Assembly: GCA_045125095.1 (NCBI GenBank)
Contig: JBGVMW010000259.1
Location: forward strand, 1 to 9,510
Source: JBGVMW01 sp045125095
GTDB lineage: Bacteria; Bacillota; Clostridia; Lachnospirales; Lachnospiraceae
Direction: 5' to 3'
DNA: 9,510 nt
Numbering within the stretch: the stretch's first letter is position 1; the number at the start of each line of letters is the position of its first letter. Shown here piece by piece: positions 6,227-9,510 of the stretch. Made by a program: the position numbers and the translations under genes. The notes under the pieces are model-generated. The model was not told the DNA's origin. It made no database searches and saw nothing but the letters and a program-made list of their open reading frames with translations.

Positions 6227-7228
6227 TTATATAAGGTTCCTATCCTCAAAAAAAGTAATTATGACACAGGTCCCTTTTTGATAGGTTGACGTAATTGTGA
6301 TTTCATGTCCAAGCTTTGAAAGAATTGTCTTACACAGATACAGCCCAAGACCGCTGGCTTTCTTATCATTTCTTCCGTTATATCCGGTAAATGCCCTGTC
6401 AAAAATCCGTGGAAGATCCTCCTGCCTGATACCGATTCCGGTATCTTCTATGGAAAGTTTTGTTTTTTTCACTTCTCCCTCCCACACCACATTGGCATAA
6501 ACATGAATCTCTCCCCTGTTTGTATATTTTATGGCATTGGAAAGTAACTGTTCCATGACAAAGACCAGCCATTTTTCATCTGTCAAAACATCCACAGACA
6601 AGTTGTCGAACTTGAGGGCAAGTTTACTTTGAATAAACAGAGGCGAGTATTTTTTTACCGCCTGTTTAACAAGTTTCTCAAGGGAATATTGTTTAAACAA
6701 AAGATCCTGATTCATATCCTCCAAGCGAAGATAATTTAAAATAATATCTACATAACGCTCTATTTTAAAAAGTTCCCCTTTCATGGCAAACGTATTTTCC
6801 GGATTTGTCTGCATAAGTAATCCCAAAGCTGCGATAGGGGTCTTTATCTGATGTACCCACATGGTATAAAAATTCGAAAGTTCTTTTTCCCGTTTTAATG
6901 AAAAGTTTGCTTTTTCTTTTTGCTGTTTTGATAATTCATGAATTATGTTCTGATAGTCCGATTCAATCACTCCTGATTCCGGAAGTATTTCCTTAAGACT
7001 TTTATCTGAGTTCATGTCATAAGAAATAAGTTTTTGATGCTTTTTATTCTGATATAGGTAATCCAGACTTCCTGCCAATAAAACAAAAAACATATAAATC
7101 ACGGCAACATATAACACCGGCTCCGTGTTTTCCACGTAAAGAAAAAGTACAATGACATGAAGAATACTGCAAAAAAGCAGAAGAAATAGCATATATTTTC
7201 GTTCTTTTACATATTGCCAGATTGTCAT
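6227..7228 (-). CDS. BceS-type intramembrane-sensing histidine kinase
   Basis: This is a 333-residue kinase. Two TM segments (about 13-32 and 38-59) are separated by only a few residues, so no outside sensor domain exists; this is the hallmark of intramembrane-sensing kinases that read the state of a partner transporter. A linker with coiled-coil character (~95-120) leads to the phosphoacceptor H126 in WVHQIKTPIAA, then N231 (N box), DTGIGI (262-267), an F box (RIFDRAFTG) and GLGLYL (from 293). The start ATG 7228 overlaps the response regulator stop as ATGA, and the in-frame codons upstream lie inside that gene. The partner regulator lies immediately upstream and the partner ABC transporter immediately downstream, so assignment to a Bce-like module is strong. 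Confidence 0.93.
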   Translation of the reverse strand: MTIWQYVKERKYMLFLLLFCSILHVIVLFLYVENTEPVLYVAVIYMFFVLLAGSLDYLYQNKKHQKLISYDMNSDKSLKEILPESGVIESDYQNIIHELSKQQKEKANFSLKREKELSNFYTMWVHQIKTPIAALGLLMQTNPENTFAMKGELFKIERYVDIILNYLRLEDMNQDLLFKQYSLEKLVKQAVKKYSPLFIQSKLALKFDNLSVDVLTDEKWLVFVMEQLLSNAIKYTNRGEIHVYANVVWEGEVKKTKLSIEDTGIGIRQEDLPRIFDRAFTGYNGRNDKKASGLGLYLCKTILSKLGHEITITSTYQKGTCVIITFFEDRNLI

Positions 7229-7896
7229 TCCAGTATATACCCTAACCCTTTCTTCGTTCTGATATAATCCACACAACCGGCTGTCTCAAGTTTTTTGCGT
7301 ACTCTCGTCACGTTCACGGTCAGTGTATTATCATCAATAAACTCATCATTTCCCCAAAGCTTTTCCATTAGTTCCTCTCTGGAAACAACATTACCATGCT
7401 TTTCCATAAGAAGCTGCAGAATCATATACTCATTTTTGGTAAGAGACACACTCTCGCCATTACACATTAAAGAAGTACTGTTTAAATTCAGTTCCAGTTC
7501 TTTATAGGAAAGCACATTTTTCTGCTGCGAAAATGCATATGTACGTCGCAGTAGTGCCTGAATTTTGGCCGTAAGTACATGAATATCAAAGGGCTTTTCA
7601 ATAAATTCATCAGCCCCCATATTCATTGCCATAACGATATTCATATTATCTGACATGGATGATAAGAAAATAATCGGCGTATCTGATATTTTCCTTATTT
7701 CACTGCACCAATGAAAACCATTGTAATATGGAAGGTGAATATCCAGTAATACCAAATCCGGCTCATATTCACTAAAAAGTGATATGATTTGGCTAAAATC
7801 CTCTGCGCATTTTGTCTGAAATCCCCATTTTTCCAAATGACCGCTTATACTGTTTGCAATTGTAATATCATCTTCAATAATAAAAATTTTGTACAT
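7225..7896 (-). CDS. BceR-type response regulator, OmpR/PhoB family
   Basis: This is a 223-residue regulator. The receiver domain (1-120) has the acidic pair E8-D9-D10, phosphoacceptor D52 in LLDIHLP, the S79/S80 switch position and K101 in FIEKPFD. A winged-helix DNA-binding domain follows (~128-222) with VSLTKNEYMIL, VSREELMEKLW and VNVTRVRKKLE ending in RTKKGLGYIL. ATG 7896 (MYKIFIIEDD) has AAAGGGG upstream; the frame runs back to 7929 but those residues do not fit the domain. It should activate the ABC transporter pair through the palindrome at 6180-6217. No convincing -35/-10 pair lies in the 45 bp between the GNAT gene and this one, so its promoter may be weak, lie within the GNAT gene, or be read-through. 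Confidence 0.93.
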   Translation of the reverse strand: MYKIFIIEDDITIANSISGHLEKWGFQTKCAEDFSQIISLFSEYEPDLVLLDIHLPYYNGFHWCSEIRKISDTPIIFLSSMSDNMNIVMAMNMGADEFIEKPFDIHVLTAKIQALLRRTYAFSQQKNVLSYKELELNLNSTSLMCNGESVSLTKNEYMILQLLMEKHGNVVSREELMEKLWGNDEFIDDNTLTVNVTRVRKKLETAGCVDYIRTKKGLGYILE

Positions 7897-7941
7897 GATA
7901 ATCCCCTTTGTTCTATAAAAAATCGTCAAATCTCACGCCAC

Positions 7942-8436
7942 TCACTTTGTAATAACCATATTACATCTTCCCCATGATTCATCCTTAAAAGGAAAAGCAC
8001 TTTCCGTTAAGGTTCTTTCTTTAAATCCCACTTTTTCATAACACTTCTTCGCACCCGGATTTTCGGGAAATACATTCAGTTGTACTGCATCCGCCTTCGC
8101 GATTTCAAACGCATATTTCACAGCTAACTTTAGCATTTCACATCCATATCCCTTATTCCTTATGGTATCATCAATGACTACAAACTTTAGCATGCCTTCA
8201 TTTGTATTTAAATTCACGGAAAAACAAAAGAACCCAACCACTCTTCCATCATCTGTAGTCGCAACAAATGGGCTGTCCCCAAACCGCTCTTTGGCTTCTT
8301 GCAACAAATCATCAAAACCTTTCTTCTCAAGCGGATATGGTATTAAATTTGCGCACCATAAAGCGTGTGAACGTTCATCTGTTATCCACCGCGATATAAT
8401 GTCAAAGTCTTTATTTAAATAGGGTCTTATTCTCAT
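7942..8436 (-). CDS. GNAT-family N-acetyltransferase
   Basis: This 164-residue protein has the GNAT fold (PF00583). The strand-helix core VVGFFCFSV is followed by acetyl-CoA-binding motif A, R93-N-K-G96-Y-G98, in VIDDTIRNKGYG, and motif B LNVFPENPGAKKCYEKVGF (~120-138), which contains the usual N, A and Y residues. Its length is normal for the family and no fusion partner is present. The substrate could be an amine, an amino acid or a protein N-terminus; residues outside the motifs do not decide it. An AGAGGTGAT ribosome binding site precedes ATG 8436. The leader contains repeat copy a. It lies 45 nt upstream of the response regulator gene and could be cotranscribed with it, but there is no sign that it belongs to the peptide-resistance module. 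Confidence 0.88.
   Translation of the reverse strand: MRIRPYLNKDFDIISRWITDERSHALWCANLIPYPLEKKGFDDLLQEAKERFGDSPFVATTDDGRVVGFFCFSVNLNTNEGMLKFVVIDDTIRNKGYGCEMLKLAVKYAFEIAKADAVQLNVFPENPGAKKCYEKVGFKERTLTESAFPFKDESWGRCNMVITK
7948..7965. promoter_or_regulatory. Inverted repeat TGTAAT-N6-ATTACA at the end of the GNAT gene
   Basis: A perfect 6+6 inverted repeat overlaps the last codons of the GNAT gene, centred about 60 bp upstream of the response regulator start. Its half-sites resemble the BceR-like half-sites but face the other way. It could be a site for autoregulation, or chance within coding sequence. Confidence 0.25.
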
Positions 8437-8474
8437 TGTTGATCACCTCTTTAGCATTCTAATAATTACGTGAC

Positions 8475-8505
8475 TTCAATCTTTCCACTAGACTGAAATT
8501 TGTGC
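8475..8505 (-). repeat. Repeated leader sequence (copy a) between the LytTR chimera and the GNAT gene
   Basis: Positions 8475-8498 match 1635-1658 at 21 of 24. Together with AAATTTCAGT and a following AAGAGGTGAT it has the same order of parts as the leader of the C_GCAxxG_C_C gene. It begins a few bases after the stop codon of the chimeric gene. Confidence 0.55.
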
Positions 8506-8509
8506 GTAC

Positions 8510-8911
8510 TTAATAATCTTTAGGATAGGGTTCAATCCCCAGTGAACACTTTACCTCATTCAGTAATTCATCCTCAGACAAATCAAACGGAAAAGGGTCT
8601 GCATCCTCCATAATATTTTTCATAAGTTCATCATATGTTCCACATTCTATAACAATAAATGGCCTATCAGAAAAACACACTTCATCCACTGTATAACCAA
8701 AAGTTTTTCTATCTACCGATTCAATATAAAGAATATCATTTATGCTAATGCTATAGATTCTTCCATCAGCACTGGCAATAAAACAGTTTTCAACCTCTTC
8801 TAAATGCTCAATATAATCAATCAGTTTATTTACCTGCTCATTTTTCTCTTTATATTCAATGGTGACTTTTGTTTTCTCAACATTGATATTTTCTATTAAG
8901 TTCAAAAACAT
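8510..8911 (-). CDS. Chimeric protein: truncated LytTR domain fused to an unrelated acidic tail
   Basis: In this 133-residue product the first ~82 residues resemble the small stand-alone LytTR regulators. KVTIEYKEKNEQVNKLIDYI is followed by DGRIYSISINDILYIESVDRKTFGYT, the classic ILYIESVDRKTF segment of PF04397. The LytTR domain then stops short: the second half, including the DNA-contacting F-R-x-SKS region and the final VSR strand, is missing. From about residue 83 an unrelated sequence follows (PFIVIECGTYDELM, then PFPFDLSEDELLNEV), rich in D and E, which reads like the C-terminus of another small protein. The protein probably cannot bind DNA as normal LytTR proteins do. The DUF3021-type membrane partner often found next to such genes is absent. 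ATG 8911 has AGGAG 10 nt upstream and a strong promoter. It may be a decayed gene that is still expressed, or a remade regulator. Confidence 0.7.
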   Translation of the reverse strand: MFLNLIENINVEKTKVTIEYKEKNEQVNKLIDYIEHLEEVENCFIASADGRIYSISINDILYIESVDRKTFGYTVDEVCFSDRPFIVIECGTYDELMKNIMEDADPFPFDLSEDELLNEVKCSLGIEPYPKDY

Positions 8912-8936
8912 ATTCCAGCAACTCCTTTCAAAACAA

Positions 8937-8964
8937 ATTATATCAACCTATTTCCTATAATCAA
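8937..8964 (-). promoter_or_regulatory. Promoter of the LytTR-chimera gene
   Basis: On the minus strand TTGATT (8964-8959), 16 bp, TATAAT (8942-8937) form a near-consensus sigma-A promoter. The start point would fall near 8930, leaving a leader of about 20 nt that holds the AGGAG ribosome binding site. Confidence 0.7.
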
Positions 8965-8965
8965 T

Positions 8966-9006
8966 AAGTTATAACATAAGTTGCAATAACCATTACACAA
9001 GTTGCA
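8966..9006. promoter_or_regulatory. Direct repeats upstream of the LytTR-chimera promoter, LytTR-like spacing
   Basis: A[T/C]AAGTTGCA occurs at 8976-8985 and 8997-9006, exactly 21 bp apart and in the same orientation; a further AAGTT lies at 8966-8970. LytTR regulators bind pairs of GTT-containing 9-bp direct repeats about 21-22 bp apart upstream of -35 boxes. The nearest repeat lies 12 bp upstream of the -35 hexamer. Autoregulation by the intact ancestor, or control by a paralogue elsewhere, is the likely meaning. Confidence 0.55.
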
Positions 9007-9007
9007 C

Positions 9008-9043
9008 AAAAAGAGGTAGAAGGCCATTCTTTACATTCTACCT
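9008..9043 (-). terminator. Intrinsic terminator upstream of the LytTR-chimera promoter
   Basis: AGGTAGAA and TTCTACCT (9036-9043 and 9014-9021) form a perfect 8-bp stem with a 14-nt loop, followed on the minus strand by CTTTTTG. It is separate from the terminator at 9160-9195, so it may end a short transcript starting near 9102. Confidence 0.6.
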
Positions 9044-9075
9044 ACTTTATTACTATTTTTTAAATTATGTTATTC

Positions 9076-9117
9076 TCATCTCTTAAGAAACTTCAAATTT
9101 CACTTCCTATTGTACCA
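9076..9117 (-). promoter_or_regulatory. Extended -10 element and leader-like sequence without a gene
   Basis: TGG-TACAAT on the minus strand (9117-9109) is a good extended -10 element. The following 9098-9076 matches the leader of the C_GCAxxG_C_C gene at 20 of 23 bases, including the region of its ribosome binding site, but no open frame follows. The terminator at 9008-9043 would close a transcript of about 95 nt. This may be a small RNA or the remnant of a deleted accessory gene. Confidence 0.35.
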
Positions 9118-9159
9118 CGCACATCTCTTACATTCCACTTATATTTTTGTAAAGATTTT

Positions 9160-9195
9160 GAAAAAGGTGGACTGCTAATCCATAGCAATCCGCCT
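9160..9195 (-). terminator. Intrinsic terminator of the DUF6061-like gene
   Basis: A 13-bp stem with one mismatch and one G-U pair (9183-9195 with 9165-9177) closes a 5-nt loop and is followed on the minus strand by a run of five T (9165-9161 side). It starts 7 nt after the stop codon and is a textbook terminator. Confidence 0.8.
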
Positions 9196-9201
9196 GAAAA
9201 A

Positions 9202-9441
9202 TTACCACACTTCTAAACTATCTTCTGCATCAATCCAAACTTGCATTTCTCCATCCAACACTAAGCGTGCATACTCCATAGGTTCATCAATCGCAAGAGC
9301 ATTCAATGCGCACTGTGAATTTGGTGTGATCTTCAATTCGTCCTCCGCCTTACTACAATCTATGCGAAGAAGCATATTATCAAAAGTGGTTATATCTATA
9401 CTATTGCAGTACTGGTTATATGTAGCATATATAAGTTTCAT
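9202..9441 (-). CDS. Small protein, DUF6061-like
   Basis: This 79-residue acidic protein has no membrane segment. A short beta-rich N-terminal half (IYATYNQYCNSIDITTFDNMLLRIDC) is followed by a helical part with ALAIDEPMEYARLVLDGEMQVWIDA. The last pattern resembles what I remember of DUF6061 proteins of gut Firmicutes, which are about this size, but the match is from memory and the function of that family is unknown. ATG 9441 is preceded by GAAAGGAC, an acceptable ribosome binding site. A strong terminator follows directly, so the gene is probably the last or only gene of its transcript. It could be an orphan of a mobile element. Confidence 0.6.
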   Translation of the reverse strand: MKLIYATYNQYCNSIDITTFDNMLLRIDCSKAEDELKITPNSQCALNALAIDEPMEYARLVLDGEMQVWIDAEDSLEVW

Positions 9442-9510
9442 AGCTTTTCGTCCTTTCGTTTTTATTACAGATAAGCCGGTTGTATTGATAAATTGTTGTG
9501 TGTCCTAGAA

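Noticed and set aside
7225..7896. VanR/VanS-type glycopeptide resistance system
   Set aside because: The kinase has two close TM segments with no outside domain and is followed by BceAB-type transporter genes; no van ligase or dipeptidase genes are present.

Overview
The window looks like an AT-rich low-GC Firmicute chromosome, most likely a gut Lachnospiraceae or related Clostridia. I infer this from codon use, strong GGAGG-type ribosome binding sites, a BceRS-BceAB-type peptide-resistance module, and small accessory families (C_GCAxxG_C_C, a cyclase-family hydrolase, LytTR, a DUF6061-like protein). Every gene I can support lies on the minus strand, so the layout is given from high to low coordinates, the direction of transcription.

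Right part (9510 to 7942). A small DUF6061-like gene ends in a clear intrinsic terminator. A short stretch follows with an extended -10 element and a second hairpin plus T-run, possibly a small transcript or the remnant of a lost gene. Next is a chimeric gene: half a LytTR DNA-binding domain joined to an unrelated acidic tail. Its promoter is well formed and is preceded by direct repeats 21 bp apart, the spacing typical of LytTR operators. A GNAT acetyltransferase gene follows.

Centre (7896 to 3349). A complete antimicrobial-peptide sensing and detoxification module: OmpR-family response regulator, intramembrane-sensing histidine kinase (ATGA overlap), then the ABC ATPase and 10-TM-type permease (ATGAATAA overlap). 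Between the kinase and the ATPase lies a 38-bp palindrome whose core is TTACA-N4-TGTAA, the half-site arrangement described for BceR-like regulators, followed by an extended -10 element. The likely circuit is that the permease senses the peptide, the kinase is triggered through it, and the phosphorylated regulator induces the transporter pair. A long hairpin separates this module from the next genes.

Left-centre (3196 to 2032). A two-gene unit: a conserved small protein of unknown function and an LCM/PPM1-type SAM-dependent methyltransferase. The methyltransferase is split by a one-base deletion in an A run; its real N-terminus is recognisable in another frame.

Left part (2031 to 1). A 435-bp gene-free stretch holds the most unusual structure here: eight copies of GGGCA in strictly alternating orientation, spaced 29-53-30-23-29-52-29 bp, so that the array is dyad-symmetric as a whole and also repeats with a ~135-bp period, while the intervening sequence is not conserved. 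A three-TM small membrane protein, a C_GCAxxG_C_C protein and a cyclase-family metal hydrolase follow, then a 76-nt hairpin. Several accessory genes are separated by related short leader sequences (AAATTTCAGT...GAGA...TTGAA...AAGAGGTGAT), which gives the flanks a gene-cassette-like appearance.
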